Assembly: GCF_019890635.1 (NCBI RefSeq)
Contig: NZ_JAIOAB010000007.1
Span: 123,784 to 187,783, forward strand
Length of the DNA: 64,000 bases
Direction: 5' to 3'
From: Streptomyces sennicomposti
GTDB lineage: Bacteria; Actinomycetota; Actinomycetes; Streptomycetales; Streptomycetaceae
Below, one piece after another: positions 1 through 7,914 of this stretch (its first letter is position 1; each line of letters opens with the position of its first letter). The position numbers and the translations under genes were made by a program. The notes under the pieces are model-generated. The model did no database searches and was not told the origin of the DNA. It was given only the letters and a program-made list of their open reading frames with translations.

Positions 1-378
1 ACCGCCGACGACAAGGCCCCGCTGACCGACGTCACCCTGACCGTCGCCGCCGGCGCCCCGGGGACGACGAGCCTCTACGAGGACGACGGCGAAGCCGCCC
101 CCGGCAAGGCCCGCAGCGCCACCACGACCATCCGGTACGCGGAGTCCGGCGGCCGTCACACCCTGACGATCGGCCCCGCGAAGGGCTCCTTCCCCGGCCA
201 GGTCAAGGACCGCCGCTGGACCGTCTCCGTCGTCGGCGCCGAGCCCCCGACCCGCGTCACGGCCGCCGGCCTGCGCCTCCCGTCCCATGCCTACCGCTGG
301 AACGCCACCACCCACACCCTGACGATCACCCTCCCCCACCACTCCACCCACACCCCGCTCACCGTCGCCTACCAGTAG
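1..378 (+). CDS. C-terminal end of a glycoside hydrolase family 31 enzyme (partial)
   Basis: The reading frame is open from base 1 and stops at a TAG ending at 378, giving 125 residues. The motif SLYEDDGEA and the following beta-rich stretch (HTLTIGPAKGSFPG) are typical of the DUF5110 C-terminal beta domain of GH31 alpha-glucosidases and alpha-xylosidases. The catalytic (beta/alpha)8 barrel lies upstream of the window, so substrate cannot be judged. The last 20 bases overlap the 3' end of the convergent peptidase E gene. Other beta-sandwich glycosidase tails are possible, but the LYEDDG motif favours GH31. Confidence 0.75.
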   Translation, partial: TADDKAPLTDVTLTVAAGAPGTTSLYEDDGEAAPGKARSATTTIRYAESGGRHTLTIGPAKGSFPGQVKDRRWTVSVVGAEPPTRVTAAGLRLPSHAYRWNATTHTLTITLPHHSTHTPLTVAYQ

Positions 379-1111
379 CGGCCGCGCCCGCCTCACCCCC
401 GCCGAGCAACCTGCACGGCAGCGCCCGCTCCCGCGCCCCCTGGCCCGCCTCCGCCCACACCCGGCGGAGGCGGGCCTTCGGAGTCCGGGAGACCGCCTCT
501 TCGAGCCGGCCGTCCGCGAAGAGCGCCCCCACCCCGTCCTCGACCGCCCACCCGGCGGACAGCCGGCCGGTGGCCACGGCCTCCCGGTAGGAGTCGCGGC
601 GGCCCGGTTCGCTGTCGTAGTGCGGACACACCGAGCCCGGCAGGATGCCCAGTCCGTCCCGCAGGAACGTCAACGGCCCGAAGGAATCGGTGTGCGAGCC
701 CTCCAGCCAGCAGTTGGCGCCGGCGCTGATTCCACACAGCAGCGTCCCGCGGTCACACGCCTCGCGCAGCAGCCGGTCGACTCCGTGCACCCGCCAGACG
801 GCCAACAGATTGGCGGTGTTGCCGCCGCCGACGTAGACGACGTCCTGACCGAGCAGATACGTCCGCAGCGCCTCGTCGTCCAACTCCCGCCGGAACAAGC
901 GCAGTACGGACGGTTCGCAGTCGCGCGACCGGAAGGCGGTCAGGAACTGATCGATGTACGCGGGCGCGTCGCCGCTGGCGGTGGGGACGAAGCACACCCT
1001 GGGGCGAGGGCTCCTCGCCCGGCCCAGCAGCCAGTCGTCCAGCAGCCCGTCCTCGTCCGTGGAGAAGCCCCCGCCGAGAAGCGCGACCCGACGAGTCGGA
1101 ACGACCACCAT
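359..1111 (-). CDS. pepE: Peptidase E (S51 family)
   Basis: 250-residue predicted cytoplasmic serine peptidase of family S51; characterised members cleave dipeptides with N-terminal Asp. It begins MVVVPTRRVALLGGG. A glycine-rich VVYVGGGNT segment precedes the nucleophile elbow GISAGAN, whose Ser is about residue 129. The later PHYDSE segment carries the expected catalytic His. The ATG at 1111 is preceded by AGGAGG with 7-base spacing. The frame stays open upstream to 1315, but that part is low-complexity and has no ribosome site. The 3' end overlaps the convergent GH31 gene. Confidence 0.85.
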   Translation of the reverse strand: MVVVPTRRVALLGGGFSTDEDGLLDDWLLGRARSPRPRVCFVPTASGDAPAYIDQFLTAFRSRDCEPSVLRLFRRELDDEALRTYLLGQDVVYVGGGNTANLLAVWRVHGVDRLLREACDRGTLLCGISAGANCWLEGSHTDSFGPLTFLRDGLGILPGSVCPHYDSEPGRRDSYREAVATGRLSAGWAVEDGVGALFADGRLEEAVSRTPKARLRRVWAEAGQGARERALPCRLLGGGEAGAAATGRRR

Positions 1112-1229
1112 GCCAGTGCCTCCTGCCGCTGCGTCGAAGCGGGTCGGTGCGCACCTTGCCGCTCCGCGGCCGTCCTCCGCAACCGGATATGTCCGCGGCG
1201 GCGGGGCCGGTGGTGTGGTCGTCGGGCTC

Positions 1230-1700
1230 CTACCGTACGGAGCAGTAGAGGCCGGCTTTCTGGTCGACGGCCGTGCGGGCCAGGGCGGCGAGGTCGGCGA
1301 GATGGGCGACCGCATCGGCCTCCCCGATGGCTTCGCCGTCGGCCCGCCGCAGGCGCGACCACTCGGCCGCCGTCTCCGCGAGCCGCCGCGGTTCCGTGGT
1401 CGCGAGCAGGCTCCGCAGGCGCTCCGAGACGACGAAGACGTAGTGGCCGTCGTTCGTGATCTCGGTCAGCACCCTCGGCCCACCGCGCCGCATCAGTTCG
1501 CGCGGGTCGTCTCCGGTGAGGAGACCTTCCCATTCGGCCGCGGCGTCCGCGGGATCGTAGTCGCCGACGGGAACGGTCGGGAACACCCTGCGCGGGCTGA
1601 AGCCCTTCACCTCGGCGGCTGACAGGTCGTCGGGTGCCACGAAGAAGTCCGCCCAGTCGCCCATCCGGGCATTCTGCCAGGCGTCCGGGACGGACGGCAT
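1230..1700 (-). CDS. Conserved hypothetical protein
   Basis: 156-residue soluble protein with strong high-GC codon bias and no signal peptide or membrane segment. Readable segments are GDWADFFVAPDD near the N terminus, a central GGPRVLTEITNDGHYVFVVS strand region, and a helical C-terminal half rich in Ala, Glu and Arg. I recognise no catalytic motif. The start is uncertain: ATG at 1700 and ATG at 1664 (MGDWADFF) are both possible and neither has a clear ribosome site. It is transcribed toward pepE, 118 bases upstream of it, and could share its transcript. Confidence 0.7.
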   Translation of the reverse strand: MPSVPDAWQNARMGDWADFFVAPDDLSAAEVKGFSPRRVFPTVPVGDYDPADAAAEWEGLLTGDDPRELMRRGGPRVLTEITNDGHYVFVVSERLRSLLATTEPRRLAETAAEWSRLRRADGEAIGEADAVAHLADLAALARTAVDQKAGLYCSVR

Positions 1701-1760
1701 CGGGGGACGGGGGCGGGGACGGGGCGTGGGCGTTGCCGGTGGCCGGTTCCCGCGTGGGCG

Positions 1761-1945
1761 TCCGGCGTATCCGCCGTATCCCCCGTATCCGCCGTCCCCC
1801 CTATCCGCCGTATCCGCCCGGCTGCCTCGCCGAGGCTTCCGACGCGGACGGTCGGAGCCGACCGGGTCGGTCCGGGCCGGTCCGGTTGGGCCGGGTCGGT
1901 CCGGGTCGGGCCGGTTGGGTCGATCCGGTCCGGTCGGGCCGGGCG
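1761..1945. repeat. Two short-period repeat tracts in a gene-free stretch
   Basis: Bases 1761-1818 are built from 9-base variants of CCGCCGTAT. Bases 1860-1945 are a degenerate array of GGTCGGTCC and GGCCGGTT units. The gene-free stretch 1701-2029 holds nothing else I can support, and predicted reading frames across it are compositional. The G-runs in the second tract could form G-quadruplex structure on the plus strand; that is inference only. Confidence 0.6.
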
Positions 1946-2029
1946 TAGGCCACCTGGCTCACTGTGGCGGCGTGCATCGCCGGTGCGGGTGACGTGGCGT
2001 GCTTCCCTCGTGCCAGGAGGCATATGACA

Positions 2030-2167
2030 ATGGCTGACACGCGATCGCAGGTACCCCCCTTCCCCGCCGCTCACGTCCCGGCGTCGCCGGCCGGCCACCA
2101 CGGCCTCGGCACCCTCGTCCACCGGGCCGCCCGCCGACGCCGGGAGGAGTGGGCCCATGACCGCTGA
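2030..2167 (+). CDS. Small peptide gene overlapping the P450 gene (candidate P450-modified RiPP precursor)
   Basis: A 45-residue peptide, or 47 from the ATG at 2024. AGGAGG at 2015-2020 sits 9 bases before the ATG at 2030. The peptide starts MADTRSQVPPFP, has a Pro/Ala/His middle, an Arg-rich stretch, and ends REEWAHDR. Third codon positions are almost all G or C, as in real genes here. The stop overlaps the first 11 bases of the P450 gene, so translation is probably coupled. A short peptide directly before a P450 is the minimal layout of biarylitide-type RiPP loci, where aromatic residues two apart (Tyr-x-His) are cross-linked. Here the tail has Trp-Ala-His. Caveat: the codons for Arg-Glu-Glu-Trp also supply the P450 ribosome site, so this tail may be constrained for that reason. 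A purely regulatory leader peptide is possible. Confidence 0.5.
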   Translation: MADTRSQVPPFPAAHVPASPAGHHGLGTLVHRAARRRREEWAHDR

Positions 2168-3362
2168 CGAGGACAGCGTCGTCTGCGCGTTCGACTACAG
2201 CGAGGCGCTGGAGTTCGATCCCGCCCTGGCCGACCTCATGGCCCGCGGCGGCCCCACCCGCATCCGGCTCCCCTACGGGGACGCCGACGCCTGGCTGGTC
2301 ACCGGTTTCGACGCCGTCAAGCAGGTGACCACCGACCATCGGCTGAGCCGGGCCGGCATCATCGGCCGCGACTATCCGCGGATGACGCCCGAGCCCATCG
2401 TCTCCACCGAGTCGCTCAACGTGATGGACCCGCCGCACAGCACCCGCGTCCGCCGCCTCGCCGCGCAGGCCTTCACCCAGAGCCGGGTGGACGGCATGCG
2501 GCCCCGGATCGTCCGGCTCGCGGACCGGCTGCTGGACGGGATGGAGAAGGAGGGGCCGCCCGCGGATCTGGTGCGGCATCTGTCCGACCCGCTTCCCCAG
2601 CACACCATCCTGGACCTCCTCGGCGTCGAACGGGAGCAGTGGCCCCGCATCCAGGCGGCCGTCCACCAACTGCTCACCGTGGGCGCCGACAACAGGCAGG
2701 CCGCCGCCACCGCCAAGGCCGACCTGCGGGCCTACTTCGCCGGGCTGGTCGAGGAGCGCCGCCACGCACCCGGCACGGATCTCATCAGCGCGATGGCCGC
2801 GGCGCGCGACGGCGAGGAGTGTCTCGACGACAGGGAACTGGCGGTCATGGCGCTGATGCTGGCGCTCAGCGGCCAGGACACGGCCACCTGCCAGATCAGC
2901 GACATCACCTATCTGCTGCTGACCCGCCCCGAGTTGAGGGACCGGCTCGGACGCCACCCGGAGAGCCTGACCGGCGTCCTGCACGAATTGCTGCGCCACA
3001 TCCCCTTCCGCAAGGGGATCGGCATCCCCCGGGTGGCGCTGGAGGACCTGGAACTGGGCGGTGCGCTGATCCGCGCGGGCGACTTCGTCCATGTGTCGTA
3101 CCTGACGGCCAACCGCGACCCCGAGCACTATCCGGACCCGCACGCCCTCGCCTTCGACCGCCCCAACAGCCCGCATATGACGTTCGGTTGGGGAGGCCAC
3201 CGGTGTATCGCGGTGCCCCTGGCCATGGCAGAACTCGAAGTGGCCGTCGGCCGCCTCCTGGAGCGCTTCCCCGGGCTGCGGCTCGCGGTCCCGCCCGAGG
3301 AGGTGCGCTGGGACACCGAGACGATCAGGCGCTTCCCGCTGGAGCTGCCGGTGAGCTGGTAG
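2157..3362 (+). CDS. Cytochrome P450
   Basis: 401-residue soluble bacterial P450, a haem-thiolate monooxygenase or oxidative cross-linking enzyme. Visible landmarks: MDPPHSTRVRRL (C-helix region), an I-helix LALSGQDTAT around residues 235-243, the K-helix ExxR as ELLR near 277, and the haem loop FGWGGHRCIA with ligand Cys350. The I-helix has Ser-Gly-Gln-Asp-Thr rather than the commoner Ala-Gly-x-Glu/Asp-Thr. ATG at 2157 follows GGGAGGAG. No ferredoxin or reductase gene is adjacent, so redox partners must come from elsewhere. It overlaps the small upstream ORF by 11 bases, which suggests the two gene products work together. CYP family and substrate cannot be assigned by eye. Confidence 0.9.
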   Translation: MTADEDSVVCAFDYSEALEFDPALADLMARGGPTRIRLPYGDADAWLVTGFDAVKQVTTDHRLSRAGIIGRDYPRMTPEPIVSTESLNVMDPPHSTRVRRLAAQAFTQSRVDGMRPRIVRLADRLLDGMEKEGPPADLVRHLSDPLPQHTILDLLGVEREQWPRIQAAVHQLLTVGADNRQAAATAKADLRAYFAGLVEERRHAPGTDLISAMAAARDGEECLDDRELAVMALMLALSGQDTATCQISDITYLLLTRPELRDRLGRHPESLTGVLHELLRHIPFRKGIGIPRVALEDLELGGALIRAGDFVHVSYLTANRDPEHYPDPHALAFDRPNSPHMTFGWGGHRCIAVPLAMAELEVAVGRLLERFPGLRLAVPPEEVRWDTETIRRFPLELPVSW

Positions 3363-3419
3363 CGGCCGCGGACCGCACGGCCCCGCGTGGTCCGGTACGG
3401 CCACGGCGCCCGAATGCCG

Positions 3420-4247
3420 TCAGGGACGGTCCACTTCGTGGAGGAACGCGGCGACGGTCCGGGTGTACTCCTCGGGGTGGTCGAGGTTGGGGAAGTGCGC
3501 GGCGTCCTCGATCACGGCCGTGCGTCCGCGCGGCGCCGCGTCGGCGATGCTGTCGGCCATGGCGCGCAGTTCGGGTGCGTCCTGCGCGCCGTTCAGCGCG
3601 AGTACGGGGACGGTGATCCGGGCCGCCCGGGCGGCGAGGTCCCGCACGCGGACGTGGTGGTCGGGCTCACCGGGCGCGTGCTTGCCGATGGTCCGCTGCC
3701 GCATCGCGCGCAGGCGGGCGTACACCTCGGGGCGTACGGCCTCCCGCGGGCGTTCGCGGCCGTGCACCCAGAGGTCGCTCACCTCGTGCCACGCCTCGAT
3801 GTCACCGGCGGCCAGCGCCTGGAACGCGGCCCTCTGCGCCTGTACGGCCCACGGATCGGTGAACTCGCGTTCGTCCACGCCGCCGCCGGAGACGACCAGG
3901 GCCCGGACCAGTTCCGGGTGCTCCAGCGCGGTCGCGATGGCGATCATCGCGCCCATGGAGACGCCGACGAGGGCGGCGGGGCCGACGCCCAGGTGGCGCA
4001 GCAGCTCGGCGAGGTCGTCGTCCTGGCGGAACGGGCGGCTCGCGTTCGCGGACCGCCCGTGGCCGCGGGCGTCGGGCGCGATGACGCGGAACTCCTCCGC
4101 GAGAACCGGGATCTGCTCGTCCCACATGGTGTGGTCGACGAAGCCGGCGTGCAGCAGCACGACGGGCAGGCCGGCGCCGCCGGTGTCGCGGTAGGCGAGC
4201 GCGCCGTCGGAGGACTCGAAGAAGCGGAGGTCGGTGACTTCACTCAT
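3420..4247 (-). CDS. Alpha/beta hydrolase
   Basis: 275-residue alpha/beta hydrolase fold enzyme, probably acting on an ester or similar bond; substrate unknown. The oxyanion segment VVLLHAGF is followed by DARGHGRS, the nucleophile elbow GVSMGA, an acid in NGAQDAPE and a catalytic His in EDAAHFPN, so the triad is complete. No signal peptide. The start codon lies inside a 26-base-class palindrome shared with the divergent MarR gene, and no ribosome site precedes it. The MarR protein is therefore very likely its direct regulator. Confidence 0.88.
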   Translation of the reverse strand: MSEVTDLRFFESSDGALAYRDTGGAGLPVVLLHAGFVDHTMWDEQIPVLAEEFRVIAPDARGHGRSANASRPFRQDDDLAELLRHLGVGPAALVGVSMGAMIAIATALEHPELVRALVVSGGGVDEREFTDPWAVQAQRAAFQALAAGDIEAWHEVSDLWVHGRERPREAVRPEVYARLRAMRQRTIGKHAPGEPDHHVRVRDLAARAARITVPVLALNGAQDAPELRAMADSIADAAPRGRTAVIEDAAHFPNLDHPEEYTRTVAAFLHEVDRP

Positions 4248-4295
4248 GACAACCAGGTTGTCATGAGTGCACTGGGAATGACAACTCAGTTGTCA
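4241..4295. promoter_or_regulatory. Two palindromic MarR-type operators between divergent genes
   Basis: Site 1: arms CACTCATGACAAC (4241-4253) and GTTGTCATGAGTG (4257-4269), perfect over 13 bases around a 3-base centre; it covers the hydrolase start codon. Site 2: TGACAAC (4279-4285) and GTTGTCA (4289-4295), also around 3 bases. Centres are 32 bases apart, about three helical turns. Both share TGACAAC-N3-GTTGTCA, which fits a MarR dimer. Site 2 is directly followed by an AT-rich TATCAT (4298-4303), a possible -10 element for the MarR gene. Confidence 0.75.
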
Positions 4296-4309
4296 TATAT
4301 CATCGGCGT

Positions 4310-4786
4310 GTGAGTGATGAAGAGCGTGCACGCCCGCTGTCCCCGGCCGAGGCGGGGCCGCGGCTGATGGAGGTCTTCGCCCTGGTGGGACCGCTGTACC
4401 GGCGGGTCCAGCGGCAGATCGAACGGGACGCACCGCGGCAGGGCCTGTCGGTGGGGGTGCGCGCGGTGCTGGACCTGCTGCGCGAGCACGGGCCGATGAC
4501 GGTCCCGCAGATGGGCCGGGCGCAGTCGATCAGCCGTCAGTTCGTCCAGCGGATGGTCAACGACGCCGCGGCGGACGGGCTGGTGGAGGCCGTGCCGAAC
4601 CCCGCGCACGCGCGGTCCTCGCTGATCCGGCTGACCGACGCCGGCCGCGCGGCGATCCAGGCCGTCGTCGCCCGGGAGCACGAGCTGCTCGCCGAGGCCG
4701 CGGACGACCTCACGCCGTCGGACGTGGACACGTGTGTGCGGGTGCTGAGCCGGATGCTGGCCCTCTTCGAGGACGTCGACGGCTGA
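4310..4786 (+). CDS. MarR family transcriptional regulator
   Basis: 158-residue winged-helix regulator. The recognition helix region reads QMGRAQSISRQFVQRMVNDA and is followed by the wing DGLVEAVPNPAHARSS, where Asp-x-Arg of many MarR proteins appears as His-Ala-Arg. Helices at both ends form the dimer interface. The start is GTG at 4310. No ribosome site precedes it and a possible TATCAT -10 lies 6 bases upstream, so the transcript may be leaderless. It is divergent from the alpha/beta hydrolase over two palindromes, implying autoregulation and control of the hydrolase. Confidence 0.9.
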   Translation: MSDEERARPLSPAEAGPRLMEVFALVGPLYRRVQRQIERDAPRQGLSVGVRAVLDLLREHGPMTVPQMGRAQSISRQFVQRMVNDAAADGLVEAVPNPAHARSSLIRLTDAGRAAIQAVVAREHELLAEAADDLTPSDVDTCVRVLSRMLALFEDVDG

Positions 4787-4886
4787 GGACGCCGGCCTCG
4801 GCAGCCGGCCGGCGGGTCACCCCCACCGTCGTACGCCGCACGCGCCGAACCGCCCGTCGTGCGCCGCCCGCGCCGTACCACGCGTG

Positions 4887-6590
4887 TCACCCCTCGCCGC
4901 CCGCCGGACCGTCGTACGCCGGCTGCCACATCGCGTCCTGCACGGCCTGTACGAGGTTGTCCGGCACGCGGGTGGCGACGCCGTCCTCGGCGGCCGCCCG
5001 GGCGACCGCCACGGCGACGGCGGCCGAGGAGGCCCGCAGATGGCGCACCGGCGGCAGCAGCGCGGCACCCGGCTCGGAGACGTCGGTCTGCTCGGCGACC
5101 GCGTTCGCCGCGGCCAGCAGCATCCCGTCGGTGACGCGTTCGGCGCGGGCCACGACGCAGCCGAGGCCGAGTCCCGGGTAGAGCAGCGCGTTGTTGGCCT
5201 GGCCGATGGTGTACTTCGTGCCGTCGTGGACGACCGGGTCGACGGGGACGCCGACCGCCATCAGGGCCTTGCCCCCGGACCAGGGGATCGCCTGGTCCGG
5301 CCGCACCTCCATGCGCGAGTCCGGGTTGGACAGGGGCAGCAGGACCGGCCGCTCCACCCCGGCGCACAACGCCTCGACGACCTCCTGGGTGAACGCGCCG
5401 TGCACGGTGGAGGTGCCGACCAGGATCGTCGGCTTCACCCGCCGTACGACGGCGAGCAGACCGGCCGGGCCGTCGTCGCCGTTCCGCCCGTCGTCGCCGT
5501 TCCGCCCGTCGGCGCCGTTCCGCCCGTCGTCGTCCGTCTCCCCGGCCGGGCGGGCGTAGGGGCGCTGGTGCTCGGGCAGGTCCGTCATGTCGTCCGTGAC
5601 CAGGCCGTCCCGGTCGACCAGCCACACCCGGGATCTCGCCTGCTCGGCGGTGAGGCCGGCGCGGACCATGGCGGCGGCGAGCTGGTCGGCGATGCCGGTG
5701 CCGGCCGTACCGGCCCCGAAGACGACGAGGCGCTGGTCGGCGAAGGACTCTCCGGTGACCTTCAGCGCGGACAGGACCGCGGCCAGCGTGATGGCGCCGG
5801 TCCCCTGGAGGTCGTCGTTGAAGATCCGGTACTCCCGCGCGGCGCCGACCAGGATGCGCCGGGCGTTCGAGGGGCCGAAGTCCTCGAAGTGCAGCAACGC
5901 GTGCGGGAACAGCTCGGCGACGGTCGACAGGTACAGGGCGACGAAGTCGTCGTAGGCCGTCCCGGTCACCCGGGCGTGCCGGTTGCCGAGGTACATCGGG
6001 TCGTTGAGCAGCAGCTGATTGTCGGTGCCGACGTCCAGGTTGACGGCGATCACCCGCTCGGGGTGGATGCCGGCGGCGGCCGTGTAGACGGCGAGCTTGC
6101 CGACGGAGATGTCCGTGCCGTTGACGCCCCAGTCGCCGATCCCGAGGATCTGCTGCGCGTCGGACACGACGACGAGATCGACGTCGTCCGGGCCGAGGCC
6201 GAGCGAGGCGAAGGAGGCCCGCACGTCCTGCGGCCGGTCGATGGAGAGGTAGACCGCCCGGGAGCGGCGGTAGTCGCGGCTCCACTGCTGGATGGCCTCG
6301 CCGACCGTCGGGTCGTAGACGACGGGCAGCAGTTCGGGCAGGTGATCGACGAGCAGTTTGAAGTACAGCGTCTCGTTGCGGTCGTGCAGCGCGTCCAGGT
6401 AGATGTACTTGGCCAGGTCTGTCGGCTGCCGGTCCAGCTGGGCGTGGGCGCGGGCCGCCTGCTGGTCGAGGGTCTCCACCGCCGCCGGGAGCCGGCCGGT
6501 CAGACCGAGCCGGTCGCGTTCGGCGAGGGTGAAGGCGGTGCCGCGGTTGCGCAGCGGGTCGCTCAGCGCGTCGGGAATCCTGCCGGCCAC
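4887..6590 (-). CDS. NAD-dependent malic enzyme
   Basis: About 567 residues, the usual length of large-form malic enzyme, which decarboxylates malate to pyruvate. Readable landmarks: YIYLDALHDRNETLYF, the catalytic Tyr in PVVYDPTVGEA, the DVGTDNQLLLND segment, metal-binding HFEDFG, FNDDLQGTGAI, and the Rossmann VVFGAGTAGTGIA; GQANNALLYPGLGLG lies near the C-terminal part. The GTG at 6590 has GGAGGAG four bases upstream. The frame stays open far upstream, but that part is compositional. Unusual: an in-frame Gly-Arg-Asn-Gly-Asp-Asp repeat at about residues 355-373, after the cofactor domain starts. Cofactor preference (NAD or NADP) is not certain from sequence. Confidence 0.9.
   Translation of the reverse strand: MAGRIPDALSDPLRNRGTAFTLAERDRLGLTGRLPAAVETLDQQAARAHAQLDRQPTDLAKYIYLDALHDRNETLYFKLLVDHLPELLPVVYDPTVGEAIQQWSRDYRRSRAVYLSIDRPQDVRASFASLGLGPDDVDLVVVSDAQQILGIGDWGVNGTDISVGKLAVYTAAAGIHPERVIAVNLDVGTDNQLLLNDPMYLGNRHARVTGTAYDDFVALYLSTVAELFPHALLHFEDFGPSNARRILVGAAREYRIFNDDLQGTGAITLAAVLSALKVTGESFADQRLVVFGAGTAGTGIADQLAAAMVRAGLTAEQARSRVWLVDRDGLVTDDMTDLPEHQRPYARPAGETDDDGRNGADGRNGDDGRNGDDGPAGLLAVVRRVKPTILVGTSTVHGAFTQEVVEALCAGVERPVLLPLSNPDSRMEVRPDQAIPWSGGKALMAVGVPVDPVVHDGTKYTIGQANNALLYPGLGLGCVVARAERVTDGMLLAAANAVAEQTDVSEPGAALLPPVRHLRASSAAVAVAVARAAAEDGVATRVPDNLVQAVQDAMWQPAYDGPAGGEG
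5471..5524. repeat. 18-base tandem repeat inside the malic enzyme gene
   Basis: Three 18-base units (5471-5488, 5489-5506, 5507-5524) with a partial fourth. In the minus-strand frame each encodes a six-residue Gly-Arg-Asn-Gly-Asp-Asp block, so copy-number change keeps the frame. Confidence 0.85.
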
Positions 6591-6838
6591 GGCTCCTCCG
6601 TCCCTGCCGCGCGGCCGTGACGTGTTTCGCGGCCCGCACGGCCAGGCGTGTGCCACGACCCGCACGGCCATGGCGTGATCCATACTGCCCTCGCCCGCAC
6701 CCGCCCTCAAGCCGAAGCCGCCCCGCCGGGCGGACGGCAGTTCTCTCCGGGACGTCCCGTAGGGACCGAAGGGACCGGTGCGGCGAACTCGGCGGTAACA
6801 ACCGGGCTCCGTCGGCCGCGTTGGCCGGGTCGGCCTGG

Positions 6839-6890
6839 TCGGCGCGCTCGACGTGCTCGGCGTGATCGGCGCGCTCGACGTGCTCGGCGT
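6839..6890. repeat. 25-base direct repeat in the gap before the Nudix gene
   Basis: Copies at 6839-6863 and 6866-6890 are identical, containing GCGCTCGACGTGCTCGGCGT. They lie in the gene-free stretch 6591-7217 between the malic enzyme start and the Nudix gene. I see no convincing gene elsewhere in that stretch. Confidence 0.8.
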
Positions 6891-7217
6891 TTCGGCCACC
6901 GCGCCACGGCGGGAACTCCCCGTACGACAAGGGCCGGTGCACAGCACACCAGCGGAGAACCGCTCTGTACCAGGGGCGCAGAACCGGCCGAAAGACATGT
7001 GTTCGAAGTGCGGACGGCGTCGTTGGACCCGGTGACACGCAAGCGACGTCACGAGGGGGCCGACGTTGGCGACAGCCGGACCACACCACGAGCCCGACCG
7101 GGGCACACGGAAGGCAGCGCGGAAATGGGCGCGGGAAACGGCAGCCGCGGACCGTACGGCGAGCACACCGCCGAAGGACACGCGGGCGACGCACGTCCGG
7201 CGTCCCGGGGGCGCGCG

Positions 7218-7775
7218 GTGAGCGGCGGGCGGCACACCGAGCCGCTGGACGTGCACCTGATCCTGCGCCGGGAGAGCGGCGCCGGGCCGCTGGTCCTGCT
7301 GTCGCGCCGGGCCGGTCCGGTGTACGCGACCGGGCTGTGGCATCTGCCCTCCGGGCACCTGGACGGCCCGCACGAGGACGTCGTCACCGCTCTGGTCCGC
7401 GAGGCCGGTGAGGAGACCGGCGTCGTCGTCGACCCGGCCGACGTCCGCGCCGCCGTCACCGTGCACCACCGCGCCCCCGGCGGCTCCTCCCGCACGGGCT
7501 TCTTCTTCGAGGTCCTGCGGTGGACCGGCGAGCCCCGTATCGCGGAGCCGGACCGCTGCGACGCGATGGAATGGGCGCCCCTGGACGCGCTTCCCGACGG
7601 CATGGTGGCGTACTGCCGTGCGGGGCTGGACGCCTACCGGGCCGGCGCGCGACTCGCGCTCCACTTCCAGTCGCCCGGCGACGCCGTGGCCCACGTACCC
7701 GGCGCCGGCCGCCTCCGCCTCGTCCCGGACGTCTCCGCCCCGGCACCCGCCACGACGAGGGGAGACGCGTCGTGA
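7218..7775 (+). CDS. Nudix hydrolase
   Basis: 185 residues from GTG 7218. The Nudix box is complete: GHLDGPHEDVVTALVREAGE continuing ETGV, matching G-x5-E-x7-REUxEExGU. Such enzymes hydrolyse nucleoside diphosphates linked to another group. The N-terminal strand LDVHLILRRE and the substrate-side motif LWHLPSGHLDG are also visible. ATG 7125 would add 31 low-complexity residues. Neither start has a strong ribosome site; GGGGG precedes the GTG. It stands alone, divergent from the malic enzyme gene. Substrate unknown. Confidence 0.85.
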   Translation: MSGGRHTEPLDVHLILRRESGAGPLVLLSRRAGPVYATGLWHLPSGHLDGPHEDVVTALVREAGEETGVVVDPADVRAAVTVHHRAPGGSSRTGFFFEVLRWTGEPRIAEPDRCDAMEWAPLDALPDGMVAYCRAGLDAYRAGARLALHFQSPGDAVAHVPGAGRLRLVPDVSAPAPATTRGDAS

Positions 7776-7914
7776 CCCGCGCGGAAAGGCCCCCACACTC
7801 GTGCGGCGCTCCGACCGGGGCGACTTCCCGGACTGGGCCCCGCAGCGCACCCACAAGCGGCACAAAGGCGGCCCGACGAGGGGGTCGGAAGGGGCGTGCT
7901 GCAGGATCGCCTCC

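Noticed and set aside
1634..1992. Pro/Tyr-repeat and Gly/Arg-repeat frames over 1634-1992
   Set aside because: They are produced by the two short-period DNA repeats and change phase with repeat length.
6997..7035. Twelve-codon frame MCSKCGRRRWTR with Cys-x2-Cys
   Set aside because: Too short to support, has no ribosome site, and lies in a repeat-rich gap.
4537..7194. Long minus-strand frames over the malic enzyme region in other phases, and an extension of the true frame to 8207
   Set aside because: In a genome with about 73% G+C, antisense and out-of-phase frames stay open for long stretches. Their composition is Arg/Ala/Pro-rich and they show no motif; the malic enzyme motifs lie only in one frame starting at 6590.
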